DNA of 64,000 nucleotides from assembly GCA_046293395.1 (NCBI GenBank), contig JBKBOU010000001.1, forward strand, positions 248,001-312,000, read 5' to 3'. The notes beneath the pieces are model-generated. The model saw only the letters and a program-made list of their open reading frames with translations, had not been told where the DNA came from and made no database searches. The translations under genes were made by a program, and so were the position numbers. This stretch comes from CAYNRA01 sp046293395 (GTDB taxonomy: Bacteria > Bacteroidota > Bacteroidia > Cytophagales > Spirosomataceae). Of the stretch, positions 17,673-26,443 are shown in pieces; the first letter of the stretch is position 1; each line of letters starts with the position of its first letter.

Positions 17673-18584
17673 CTATCGTTTACTTAAAATTTGAATGAGA
17701 ATATCCTCCTTCAGCATCTCCAAATTCAACAAATAATCTGCTTTATCAAAGTATTCTCTTAAAGGTTTAAGTGTAGTTTTCCATCCTGCACCATCTGTTA
17801 CCCAAATAAACTCAATGCCTTGTTTATTCCAGTAACGATTCATTTCAATGTATTCTGTTGCAGTAGATTTTAACTTCGAGCCACCGCCACCATAAAAATT
17901 ACATTCAATAAAAAATAATTTACCATTATTATTAATGGCGAAATCTAATTGCCTTGACGATTTATCTACTACAACATCTAAATTCCATTGTGCATTTATT
18001 TTCTGTGCAGTTGCTTGCGGAATATATTGTAAACCCAAGTTTTGGCAAGTATCAGAAACAAATTCTTTAACCAAGCTTTCCATTAACGTTCCTCCTCGGT
18101 TTTTTCTTCCATTGCTATCTAAGCCAACCTCCACGCCTGTTGCATAATCAACAAGATTCTTTACCTTTTTATCTTTCAAGATTTCTCCAATTCCTGAATT
18201 AACAACAAAATTGGCGAGCTCTTTACATTCCTGCTCCGTCAAGTTAGCGGTGCTAAACGAATAGTTTTTATAAATGAAATTCTTGGTGTCAATCAGAATA
18301 TCAATCGATTTCTCCCTAACAGCAATAAGTGTTGGAAATGCTTTGATTACTTGCGGGTACTGCTTAATCAAGTTATATGCTTCCGTCTCAATATCTTCCT
18401 TTCCGATAAGGAAATTCAATAAATTTAGCTCTTTTTCAAATGGTTCAATGTTACTGAATACCTTAGCCCAATTAACGAAATAATCCCATTGGGTAATTTT
18501 TTCCTTGAAGCTTTGCGTAATTTTATCAAATAGCAAGTCTTCATTTTGCAGATTAAGCAGGTTACATAATTTGTTCATTTTCAT
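17673..18584 (-). CDS. DpnII/MboI-family type II restriction endonuclease (GATC)
   Basis: A 303-residue protein of the DpnII family (DpnII itself is close to 290 residues). Recognised parts are the RGGTLMESLVKEFV region and the probable catalytic core near residues 215-240, where QLDFAINNNGKLFFIECNFY gives an acidic strand followed by E-C-N in the position of the usual E-x-K. The family cuts before GATC when the adenine is unmethylated. The gene starts six bases after the stop of the MutH-like endonuclease and is the last of the three-gene leftward unit starting with the DpnM-like methyltransferase. Having both nucleases in one unit is unusual. Confidence 0.88.
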   Translation of the reverse strand: MKMNKLCNLLNLQNEDLLFDKITQSFKEKITQWDYFVNWAKVFSNIEPFEKELNLLNFLIGKEDIETEAYNLIKQYPQVIKAFPTLIAVREKSIDILIDTKNFIYKNYSFSTANLTEQECKELANFVVNSGIGEILKDKKVKNLVDYATGVEVGLDSNGRKNRGGTLMESLVKEFVSDTCQNLGLQYIPQATAQKINAQWNLDVVVDKSSRQLDFAINNNGKLFFIECNFYGGGGSKLKSTATEYIEMNRYWNKQGIEFIWVTDGAGWKTTLKPLREYFDKADYLLNLEMLKEDILIQILSKR

Positions 18585-18590
18585 GTATGA

Positions 18591-19286
18591 TTAAACTGTT
18601 GTTAAATCAATATTTGGGATAATATGGCTATTTGTATAGTGTTTTTTGTAATAAAATCCTCTTCTTTTAGCCCTTAAAACGCCCCCTTTCCCATCGGGAG
18701 CATTTGTTTTATCTTCACTATTTGCTCCTTTTGTTTTTGGTTCTAAGTATTCTCCCATGCTAGAAGATAATTTATCGGAAAGCCCTTTTCTAATGAACCC
18801 TTGAATTAACTCCCAGTCTCTTTTAAATACTGTAATTTTAGTTTCATTAGGATGGTCAATGAAATAATCAATTATTCTGTAGTCATCTTGGTGTAGGATT
18901 GTACTATTTTCTTTAGCTAAATAGACAACCCAAAATGTAAGATTTATTTTTTTTCGGACTTTGGCTGTTTCCCATTTTTCATCTGCAACTTCGAAATAAT
19001 TTATCATTTGAATTTGAGTAGGTTCTTTCGCCTTTATAGCTCCATTTTTATTTTTCTGTATGGGCAGAACTTTTATTTCACATCCAATTTCTGGTAAATC
19101 TGCATCTGAATCATTGTTGTTTTTGATTCCTAATAAGTTTTCAACAATCAAACCTGCAGCACCTTTTTTCATATTTTCTCTTTCTATACTTAGTTCTATT
19201 TTAAGCTCTCGAATAGTTTTTCCCTTGGCGTTTTTTATTATTTCAAACAATGGTGTAAGTATTTCAATAGCCTTACTATTAAGCAT
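18591..19286 (-). CDS. MutH/Sau3AI-family endonuclease (GATC)
   Basis: A 231-residue protein of the MutH/Sau3AI fold, the length of single-domain MutH (229) and not of two-domain Sau3AI (about 490). The catalytic set is present with the MutH spacing: E49, D63, E70 and K72 here correspond to E56, D70, E77 and K79 of E. coli MutH. Further matches are WETAKVRKKI and the C-terminal RGFYYKKHYTNS, which in MutH reads RGFYLKKNFTS. MutH-fold enzymes recognise GATC. It overlaps the DpnM-like gene by eight bases and is followed six bases later by the DpnII-like nuclease, so it is part of the restriction operon and not a mismatch repair gene. No mutS or mutL is near. Confidence 0.88.
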   Translation of the reverse strand: MLNSKAIEILTPLFEIIKNAKGKTIRELKIELSIERENMKKGAAGLIVENLLGIKNNNDSDADLPEIGCEIKVLPIQKNKNGAIKAKEPTQIQMINYFEVADEKWETAKVRKKINLTFWVVYLAKENSTILHQDDYRIIDYFIDHPNETKITVFKRDWELIQGFIRKGLSDKLSSSMGEYLEPKTKGANSEDKTNAPDGKGGVLRAKRRGFYYKKHYTNSHIIPNIDLTTV

Positions 19287-20193
19287 ATATTTCTTTTGTT
19301 TGATAGTTGGTAATTAGTAGTTCGTTCAATTCTCCTCTTTTTTCAGAATTGGCGTTGATACTTCTTCTTGCTTTCACTCTTGAAATTGAAAATTCAGCAT
19401 ATAGGTCATCAAAAAAGGTATCGTTTTCATCTTTTCCACGCACATCAGAATTACTTAATATCCAAGTGTGTCCTAAGTTATCTAGCTTTTTGCAAAAATT
19501 ACGTAGGCGAATCTGCTCCGAATCATCGAACGAATCTTTGGCATAGGAATTGAAACTCGACGTGTCACTCAATGGTTTGTAAGGAGGATCGAAGTAAAAC
19601 AATGTATTTTTCGCTGTAAATTCAAGTGTTTGTTCATAGTCACCACAAAGTATTTCCACTTTTTGGAGTGCGTTATGTACTGCCCAAATCGTATTATTAT
19701 CGCATATTGTTGGCTTTTTGTAACTTCCCATGGGAACATTGTACTGATTATTTCTATTCACCCGGTAAAGCCCATTGAAACACGTTCGGTTCAAGAAAAT
19801 AAACAAGGCAGCTTGCCCACTTTTTTCTAATTTACGTGTGTTGTACAATTCACGCTTTTCATAATAATAGTGCTTTTTTTCTTCTGGTTTCTCCTCCAAT
19901 GAATGAAATTCGTGTTGCAACTGCAAAAGAATGGAAATCAATTCTTTAGGCTTAGATGTAATCGTTTTATAGGTGTTTATTAAGTCTGGGTTGATGTCGT
20001 TGATGACTGCTTTTTCCAGATTGGGGAAATGGTTGATTATCCAAAATAAAATGGCGCCACTCCCCACAAATGGTTCGATGTATGTAAACTTATCTCGGGT
20101 AATATCCTTTGGCAAAGCCCTTTCAATATCTTGAATGAGCTGTGTTTTTCCTCCAGCCCATTTTAAAAACGGTTTTGCTACTTTGTCTGTCAT
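19279..20193 (-). CDS. dpnM: alpha-class Dam/DpnM N6-adenine methyltransferase (GATC)
   Basis: A 304-residue enzyme with motif X/I at the N-terminus, KPFLKWAGGKTQ (residues 7-18), then YIEPFVGSGAILF, and catalytic motif IV DPPY at D202-Y205. This order and these motifs are those of the Dam/DpnM alpha class, which methylates adenine in double-stranded GATC. The start chosen is the ATG at 20,193; the frame can be read ten codons further only with a TTG. It is the first gene of the leftward unit methyltransferase, MutH-like nuclease, DpnII-like nuclease. The upstream region up to 20,512 holds its promoter. Confidence 0.93.
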   Translation of the reverse strand: MTDKVAKPFLKWAGGKTQLIQDIERALPKDITRDKFTYIEPFVGSGAILFWIINHFPNLEKAVINDINPDLINTYKTITSKPKELISILLQLQHEFHSLEEKPEEKKHYYYEKRELYNTRKLEKSGQAALFIFLNRTCFNGLYRVNRNNQYNVPMGSYKKPTICDNNTIWAVHNALQKVEILCGDYEQTLEFTAKNTLFYFDPPYKPLSDTSSFNSYAKDSFDDSEQIRLRNFCKKLDNLGHTWILSNSDVRGKDENDTFFDDLYAEFSISRVKARRSINANSEKRGELNELLITNYQTKEIYA

Positions 20194-20512
20194 TAGATTT
20201 GGATTAACTGTATGTGCGAACAAATTTAGTGTTTTTATCTAATTTTTTTCTTGTTTATATACCAGATTGGCTTTAAATAGTATGCGTTTATGACCAAGCA
20301 ATAAAGCATTCACTCATCGGAAATAGGCAAGTTTTTTTGAAAGCTAGATAGGGAAATTTACTGATTTCTCTCAATCGAAAAATAAACTTTCCCATCTCAC
20401 GATGCCAAAATACAACAATGTGCCTTACACGATAAGTTTTGGTAATTTTACTTTTTGTCAAGCGTTTGTGAAAAAATCAATCCAAATAAGATGAACTAAA
20501 AATTGCTACTAC
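20194..20512. other. 319-base non-coding stretch between the GATC locus and the next gene
   Basis: No supported gene is seen on either strand. It must contain the divergent promoters of the DpnM-like gene and the membrane protein gene at 20,513, but no clear -33/-7 pair could be assigned. An imperfect inverted repeat lies near 20,351-20,395 (GGGAAATTTA against TAAACTTTCCC). The sequence is A+T-rich. The stretch may mark the right edge of the acquired restriction island, but no direct repeat, tRNA or integrase was found that would define an attachment site. Confidence 0.6.
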
Positions 20513-20983
20513 ATGAAATACCACAGAAATTTACTTGCCCCTCCTCAAAAGTCAACTGCCCAAACTTTGCTTGGTATCTTTTCACTTATTTTTGCCGTCG
20601 CTTGGCCTGTATTTAGAATACTCGACGGTGAGCCAATTCGGCTTTCTGATTGGGTGTATGCTGCTTTTTTCTTCATCAGTGGAATTGTATATACGTTGTC
20701 AGGACTTGGGAAATCCGTCGAAACTTTCTTTGGAGAAGCATTCATCCATCTGGACGCACACTGTATTCGCCTAAAATTGAGCGTATTTAAAAAAGAGACA
20801 AGAATCAATTGGGAAGACATTCAATCTATTACCTATGAACCAACTCTGTTACGCATTCATATAAACGATAATTCTACACGTGTTTTTGGCGTCTCCACAC
20901 TGGATTTTTCGTATTTGCAAGATTTAAAAAAAGTCTTGGCTGAAATGGCAGTAGAAAAACAGGTAATGTACCGCATGAAATAA
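20513..20983 (+). CDS. small membrane protein with PH-like cytoplasmic domain
   Basis: A 156-residue protein with two hydrophobic segments (about residues 19-37 and 47-66) followed by a soluble beta-rich part: FIHLDAHCIRLKLSVFKKETRINWEDIQSITYEPTLLRIHI shows the strand pattern of bacterial PH-like domains (that segment runs from about residue 79 to 119). Such proteins are widespread in Bacteroidota and unstudied. It stands alone, with a hairpin terminator at 21,041-21,080. No enzymatic residues are visible. Confidence 0.7.
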   Translation: MKYHRNLLAPPQKSTAQTLLGIFSLIFAVAWPVFRILDGEPIRLSDWVYAAFFFISGIVYTLSGLGKSVETFFGEAFIHLDAHCIRLKLSVFKKETRINWEDIQSITYEPTLLRIHINDNSTRVFGVSTLDFSYLQDLKKVLAEMAVEKQVMYRMK

Positions 20984-21040
20984 AGAGATTGGGTAGGAAA
21001 GCAATCCCTGAAAGTGAAATCAAAGAAATATACATATAAA

Positions 21041-21080
21041 ACCCAAAAAAGCGACTCTTAACTGGAGCCGCTTTTTGGGT
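21041..21080. terminator. bidirectional hairpin terminator
   Basis: Arms ACCCAAAAAAGCGACTC and GAGCCGCTTTTTGGGT pair almost fully around a short loop, with A-runs on one side and T-runs on the other. It lies between two convergent genes ending at 20,983 (+) and 21,096 (-), so it can serve both. Confidence 0.85.
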
Positions 21081-21095
21081 TACTTTCTATCTTAT

Positions 21096-21665
21096 CTAAA
21101 AACGATACCCTACCCGAAGGTGCAATCCAACACCTAGAAAATACGGATTATCCGGTTTTGAACTTCCTAGATATCGACCAACGCCCACACCCGCGCCTGC
21201 CTCAAAAGTGAAATGTTTTCCCTTGTTCCGCTTCAAGCCCCACATAGGCATCACTGTGATTTGGCTAGCCGTTCGTTGCAAAGACTCCGTAGAAAAAATC
21301 TGCCAACTCGGATTGAAACTCGTCTGGAGCGTCAAGAAATTTCCACTATTTCCCGAAATGTTTTTTCCTTTCGCTACACGTTTATCCAAGTTATAATACC
21401 ACCTCGGTTCAACCGTGATGACAGGAGTTAACTCGGTACCAATTCTCTTGGCATACATAGCACCTCCATAAATTCCGGCGTTGATGCCAACCTCCGTTCG
21501 CAACGCTATTTTTGGAGAAATGCGTGCCTCGTTGTGTGCATAAATTCCCAAAAAACCAGTTTGAATACCGAACGTGGTAGAGTCCACGCGCGCCTCTTGG
21601 CTGTACGCGTTCAGTGCCCCTAAAATTCCGATACCGAGAACCCATCGACCCATTTTTGTTTTCAT
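21096..21665 (-). CDS. outer-membrane beta-barrel protein of unknown function
   Basis: A 189-residue exported protein: a signal peptide of about 22 residues ends at ALNAYSQ, and the rest alternates short amphipathic strands with turns rich in glycine, asparagine and aromatic residues (ALRTEVGINAGIYGG, VEPRWYYNLDKR, ending in HLRVGYRF). A C-terminal aromatic residue (F) is typical of barrel proteins inserted by BAM. The size predicts an 8-stranded barrel. It is probably transcribed alone; the next gene upstream on the right is on the other side of the efflux operon terminator. Function unknown. Confidence 0.75.
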   Translation of the reverse strand: MKTKMGRWVLGIGILGALNAYSQEARVDSTTFGIQTGFLGIYAHNEARISPKIALRTEVGINAGIYGGAMYAKRIGTELTPVITVEPRWYYNLDKRVAKGKNISGNSGNFLTLQTSFNPSWQIFSTESLQRTASQITVMPMWGLKRNKGKHFTFEAGAGVGVGRYLGSSKPDNPYFLGVGLHLRVGYRF

Positions 21666-21755
21666 TTGCTGTTTATTTAGCTGTTTTAGTAGGTAAAATA
21701 GAGAAACGAAAAATACACATGTTTCTTATTTTAGCGTACGAAGGCAAATGAAAAA

Positions 21756-21807
21756 ACGTTTCTATTTTCTTCTTTCCGGTGAACCGAAAAGGAGAAAATA
21801 GAAACGT
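21756..21807 (-). terminator. long stem-loop after the efflux operon
   Basis: Arms of 25 bases (21,756-21,780 and 21,783-21,807) pair at 23 of 25 positions with a two-base centre. It lies 15 bases downstream of the outer-membrane factor gene stop (leftward operon). The stem is long for a simple terminator and no pure T-run follows, so transcript protection is also possible. Confidence 0.6.
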
Positions 21808-21821
21808 AGTAGCAGCTAATT

Positions 21822-23249
21822 TTATCTCCAACCACCGCCCAACGCTTTGTAAATTTGTACCGCCGTCATGCGTTGCTTTTTCTTGACTTCAAGGCTTTCA
21901 AGCTTGGTTTTTAAGGTATTTTGTTGCGCAAAAAGGACTTCGAGGTAATTGGCACGTCCGTTCAAGTACAATAAATTGGCAGATTGTACGGCATTTTCGA
22001 GTTCCTGTGTTTCAGCTACTTTTAATTGGTACATTTGCTCGTAATTTTTCCATTTGTTCTGTTCGTTGGTCACTTCAACGAACGCCTCTAAAATACGTTT
22101 TTGGTACATATACAACGCCTCCGTTTGTTGTGCTTTGACGGTATTGAAATTTGCTTCTATCGCTTTTTTATTGATCAGCGGTGCAGCAATATTTCCGATT
22201 AAACCATAAGCTATCGACGCAGGTGTTTGGAACAGAAAGCGAGGGTTAAATGCCTGAAAACCAAGGCTCCCTGTTAAGTTTATACTTGGTAAGAAAGCAG
22301 CTTTTGCAATTTCAATATCGTATTTACTGGCTTCTACAAGTCGCTCAGCAGCCCGAATATCAGGGCGGTTTCGGAGTAATTGTGCCGGTAAACCTACTTC
22401 GATTGGGGCATATTTTGCTTGGTAAAGTCCTTCTTTTTCTCGTAAAATAGGTTGTGGATAACGCCCAACCAAAAAATTAATTTGGTTTTCCTTTTCATTG
22501 CGATTTTGCTGCGTCTGGAATAACATAGCCCTAAAATTCAACAAACTGGCTTTGAATTGTTGGGCCGCAAGTTCTGTTCCTTCGCCTGCTTCTTTCTGGA
22601 TTTGTACAATTTTTAAGGCTTCTTCTTGTTTTTGAATGGTTTCACGCAAAATTTCCATTTCATTGTCCAACGCCAACAGTTCGTAATACAAAAGGGCAAC
22701 ATCCGTGACCAAATTTGCCTTGACCCACTGTGCGCCTTCAACGCTACTTAGGTAGCGCGCGATAGCTGCTTTTTTATTGTTTTTCAACTTTCCCCAAATG
22801 TCCAATTCCCACGAAGCTGTCGCGCCGATGAGAAAGTCGGGGAGATGAATGGGGACAATTTTCCCGGGTAACATTTCTGTTGAAATATTCCCTGCACCAT
22901 CCATTGTATAAAGTCCGTATTTGCGTAACGCATTGCTATTTTGGGCATTTACTTGCGGCCGTAAGAAACCTTCCGCCCGTAAAATGTCTGCTCGGTTCGC
23001 TTCAATGCGTTGAAACGTAACTTGTAAATCGACATTATTTTGCAGAGCTGTATCTATCAGCGCGTGCAAATAGGGGTCTTCAAAATAATTTTTCCAACTG
23101 AACTGCCCGCTGTTCAAACTATCTGTTGTACCAGCAAAAAAGGCAGGCATGGGGCGCTCTGAAATCGACGCATGTGTGCGTTGCGTTTGACAACTTTGTG
23201 TCAGTATCCCTCCGATACAAATCGTTAGGAGTATCCAATATTTTTTCAT
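21822..23249 (-). CDS. RND efflux outer-membrane factor, NodT/OprM family lipoprotein
   Basis: A 475-residue TolC-superfamily lipoprotein. The ATG at 23,249 gives a signal peptide with a lipobox ending in TQSC (cysteine at about residue 20); the longer reading uses a TTG. The two-repeat helical structure and the motifs GATASWELDIWGKLKNNKKA and RNRPDIRAAERLVEA are signatures of the NodT/OprM group. It would form the outer-membrane channel of the tripartite pump with the two genes to its right. It follows the pump gene by 13 bases, so all three are one operon in the order adaptor, pump, channel. Confidence 0.93.
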   Translation of the reverse strand: MKKYWILLTICIGGILTQSCQTQRTHASISERPMPAFFAGTTDSLNSGQFSWKNYFEDPYLHALIDTALQNNVDLQVTFQRIEANRADILRAEGFLRPQVNAQNSNALRKYGLYTMDGAGNISTEMLPGKIVPIHLPDFLIGATASWELDIWGKLKNNKKAAIARYLSSVEGAQWVKANLVTDVALLYYELLALDNEMEILRETIQKQEEALKIVQIQKEAGEGTELAAQQFKASLLNFRAMLFQTQQNRNEKENQINFLVGRYPQPILREKEGLYQAKYAPIEVGLPAQLLRNRPDIRAAERLVEASKYDIEIAKAAFLPSINLTGSLGFQAFNPRFLFQTPASIAYGLIGNIAAPLINKKAIEANFNTVKAQQTEALYMYQKRILEAFVEVTNEQNKWKNYEQMYQLKVAETQELENAVQSANLLYLNGRANYLEVLFAQQNTLKTKLESLEVKKKQRMTAVQIYKALGGGWR

Positions 23250-23262
23250 CGAGTTATCCAAA

Positions 23263-26200
23263 TTAGTTTTCTGAAATAGGTTTTAATAAGGAACTATCTG
23301 TTAGAATTAGCTTCTTCGGTTTTTTAGTTAGTTTATTCCCTGACGCAAAAGCTACGTAAAGTCCGGGGATGAGTAGAACCCCAAAAATGGTTCCGAGCAA
23401 CATGCCACCTGCCGCCGCCGAACCAATTGTTTTGTTCCCGATTGCCCCAGCACCACTCGAAAGTACAAGCGGAATCAAACCCGCTACAAAAGCAAAGGAA
23501 GTCATGAGAATAGGTCGAAGTCGTAATTTTGCTCCTTCCAAGGCGGCACGAAATGTAGATTTGCCTTCTTTTTGTTTCAAAACTGCAAATTCAATGATTA
23601 GAATGGCGTTTTTACCTAACAATCCGATGAGCATAATCATGGAAATTTGCGCATAAATATTGTTTTCTAACCCCATTAAGTAGAGGAATAAAAACGCACC
23701 AAAAATCCCCATGGGCAAAGATAAAATGACAGGAATGGGGAGGAGGAAGCTCTCGTATTGGGCTGCAAGCAATAAGTAAACGAAGAACAAACAAACCAAG
23801 AAAATGAGGATAGATTCATTGCCAGCATTGGCTTGGTCTCTGGAACTTCCCGCCCAGTCGTAGGCAAATCCTTTGGGTAGCACGTCTTCAGCCGTTTCTT
23901 TGATGGCTGCAATGGCATCGCCAGAACTGAACCCAGGCGCTGGCTCCCCGTTTATCATAGCAGATGGATACATATTGTAGCGCGTGATTTGCTCTGGCCC
24001 GTAGATTTTATCAATCGTTACAAACGAAGATACGGGAACCATTTCTCCCTCCGTATTTTTAACAAAAAATTTGAGAATGTCCTCAGGTGTCGCCCGAAAT
24101 TCAGGAGAGGCTTGTACCATGACGCGGTATAATTGACCAAAACGAATGAAGTTGGTTGCGTATTCACTTCCTAAATTTGTCTGAAGTGTATTTAGAACGT
24201 CTTCAACAACCACATTTTTTTGGGCTGCCTTCATGTAATCAATATTGACCATAATCTGAGGAAAACTGATGTCATACGTGGTAAATGCGTTGACAATTTC
24301 TGGGCGTTCGTTGAGTGCTTCCGTAAACCGTTTGGTTACGCGATCCATTTGTTGCAAATCATTGCTCCCCGTTCTATCCAACAGCCGCAATTCGAAACCA
24401 GAGGAGTTTCCGTAGCCAGGAACGGGTGGAGGCGTGAAAAATTCAACTTTGGCATCTTTGATGAACGATGTTTTTTCATTTAATTGTTGAATGATTTCTT
24501 TGTCGGAATAGGTACGTTCATCCCATTTTTTCAAGCCAATCAAGTTCATCCCAAAACTCGCTCCAATTCCATCAGAAAGCACACTGAAACCCGCCAAAGA
24601 AGATACCGTTTCTACTCCAGGAATTTTTTGAGCTGTTTCTTGAATTAAATCAACGACTTTTTCTGTACGCTCTAACGTGGAACCAGAAGGCGTCGTGATG
24701 GCAGCATAAATAGTTCCTTGGTCTTCGTTTGGAATAAAACCAACAGCCACCAATCTACCCAACGTACCCGTTCCAACCAAGAAGACTATCAAGGCTAGAA
24801 ATGTAACGATTCGTCGATTTGCGATAGAAAAAATAATGCGCAAATAAGTGGACTCCACTTGCCCATAGCGTTTATTGAAACCATCAAAGAAGCGGTTTAA
24901 TCCATTTTTTGATTTGACTTGATGGTGTGTATTTTTCAACATAATGGCACACAAAGCGGGTGTCAATGTCAGGGCAATGACCCCAGATAAAACGATGGAA
25001 ACGGCCATCGTCAAAGAAAATTCACGGTAAAAAACACCCGTCGGACCTGAAATAAACGAAACCGGAATAAATACCGCCGACATGACCAACGTGATGGCAA
25101 CGATGGCGCCACTAATTTCGCCCATGGCACTTTCCGTGGCTTGTTTCGCGTTCATTCCTGATTTTTCCATTTTGGCATGTACGGCTTCCACGACTACAAT
25201 GGCGTTATCCACGACAATCCCGATAGCCAAAACAAGGGCAAAAAGTGTGATGAGATTCAGGGAAAATCCAGCAACTTGCATGAACGCAAACGTCCCAATC
25301 AAAGAAACAGGAACCGTCAAAACGGGTATAAGTGTGGAACGCCAATCTTGCAAAAAGAGAAAAACAACCAATGAAACCAAGATGAACGCCTCGATTAACG
25401 TTTTGATAACTTCATTAATTGAAGCATCCAAAAAGGTAGAAACATCGTAACTAACCGTATAAGTCATACCCGCAGGAAAACCAGCTTTCAGCTCCTCCAT
25501 CCGGGATTTAATATTTTTGATAACCTCACTTGCATTACTCCCCGGCCGTTGTTTAAGCATGATTGCAGCCGATGGCCGACCATTTTCCTTGGATGTTACG
25601 TCGTAATCTTTTGAACCAAACTCTACCTCGGCAACGTCTTTCAACCGTAGAATTTCACCCTCATTCGTACTTCGCAAGATGATATTCTCGTATTGTTCAG
25701 GCGTATTGAATTTACCTGTATATTTCAAAACATATTGGAGAGACTGTGGGGTTTTTCCTGAACTTTCCCCAACTTTTCCGGGGGCTGCTTCAATGTTTTG
25801 CGCACGCAGACTTCGAATAATGTCGTCGGTGGACAAATTATAACTCGTCATTTTGACCGGATTCAACCAAATCCGCATGGAGTAATCTCGTGAACCCGCA
25901 ATATACGCGAATCCAACTCCTTCAATGCGCTTGAGTTCGGCTAAAAGGTTGATATCGGCGTAGTTATACAGAAATTTTTCATCTACGTTGTCATCAGAAG
26001 TAAGAATATTAAGATATAAAAGCATACTATTCTGTACTTTTTCGACGACCACGCCTGCCTTGATGGCTTCTTCTGGCAATTCATCCAAAACAGAGGAAAC
26101 ACGGTTTTGCACATTGACCGCTGCAATTTCTGGGTCTGTACCTGTCTTGAAAACAATTTGAATGATGCTTGTTCCATCATTTCCAGATACCGATGTCATG

Positions 26201-26430
26201 TAAGCCATTCCGGGTACCCCATTGATGGCTTTTTCCAATGGTGTCACAACGGCTTTTACGCAGGCATCGGCGTTCGCACCCGTATATTTTGTCGTTACCG
26301 TTACTTCAGGCGGTGCAATGTTCGGGAATTGCGTAACGGGTAATTGGGTTAATGAAATGAGACCAATAAAAGCAATCAAAAGTGAAATCACAGTGGAAAG
26401 CACCGGTCTTTGTATGAATGTTTGTATCAT
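23263..26430 (-). CDS. RND multidrug efflux pump, AcrB/HAE1 family
   Basis: A 1,055-residue inner-membrane transporter with 12 membrane spans in two sets and two large periplasmic domains, the full length of AcrB-type pumps. Typical marks are the N-terminal FIQRPVLSTVISLLIAFIGL, GIVVDNAIVVVEAV in span 4 with the paired aspartate used for proton relay, and FVYLLLAAQYESFLLPIPV. The HAE1 type (hydrophobe/amphiphile efflux) fits the sequence better than the heavy-metal HME type. It lies between its adaptor and its channel gene. Substrates cannot be predicted. Confidence 0.95.
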   Translation of the reverse strand: MIQTFIQRPVLSTVISLLIAFIGLISLTQLPVTQFPNIAPPEVTVTTKYTGANADACVKAVVTPLEKAINGVPGMAYMTSVSGNDGTSIIQIVFKTGTDPEIAAVNVQNRVSSVLDELPEEAIKAGVVVEKVQNSMLLYLNILTSDDNVDEKFLYNYADINLLAELKRIEGVGFAYIAGSRDYSMRIWLNPVKMTSYNLSTDDIIRSLRAQNIEAAPGKVGESSGKTPQSLQYVLKYTGKFNTPEQYENIILRSTNEGEILRLKDVAEVEFGSKDYDVTSKENGRPSAAIMLKQRPGSNASEVIKNIKSRMEELKAGFPAGMTYTVSYDVSTFLDASINEVIKTLIEAFILVSLVVFLFLQDWRSTLIPVLTVPVSLIGTFAFMQVAGFSLNLITLFALVLAIGIVVDNAIVVVEAVHAKMEKSGMNAKQATESAMGEISGAIVAITLVMSAVFIPVSFISGPTGVFYREFSLTMAVSIVLSGVIALTLTPALCAIMLKNTHHQVKSKNGLNRFFDGFNKRYGQVESTYLRIIFSIANRRIVTFLALIVFLVGTGTLGRLVAVGFIPNEDQGTIYAAITTPSGSTLERTEKVVDLIQETAQKIPGVETVSSLAGFSVLSDGIGASFGMNLIGLKKWDERTYSDKEIIQQLNEKTSFIKDAKVEFFTPPPVPGYGNSSGFELRLLDRTGSNDLQQMDRVTKRFTEALNERPEIVNAFTTYDISFPQIMVNIDYMKAAQKNVVVEDVLNTLQTNLGSEYATNFIRFGQLYRVMVQASPEFRATPEDILKFFVKNTEGEMVPVSSFVTIDKIYGPEQITRYNMYPSAMINGEPAPGFSSGDAIAAIKETAEDVLPKGFAYDWAGSSRDQANAGNESILIFLVCLFFVYLLLAAQYESFLLPIPVILSLPMGIFGAFLFLYLMGLENNIYAQISMIMLIGLLGKNAILIIEFAVLKQKEGKSTFRAALEGAKLRLRPILMTSFAFVAGLIPLVLSSGAGAIGNKTIGSAAAGGMLLGTIFGVLLIPGLYVAFASGNKLTKKPKKLILTDSSLLKPISEN

Positions 26431-26443
26431 TATTTAGGCTGTT

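Noticed and set aside
18591..19286. Reading the MutH-like gene as mismatch repair mutH
   Set aside because: It sits in an operon with two methylases and a DpnII-type nuclease, with no mutL or mutS near, so a restriction role is far more likely.
16212..20193. Idea that the window avoids GATC because of the restriction system
   Set aside because: GATC sites occur in ordinary genes (for example at 3,705 and 9,868) and within the dpnM gene itself (19,587); no avoidance can be claimed without a count over the genome.
20351..20395. Imperfect inverted repeat in the intergenic region right of the restriction locus, as an end of a mobile element
   Set aside because: Arms match only with an indel, there is no partner on the left side of the locus, and no recombinase is present.
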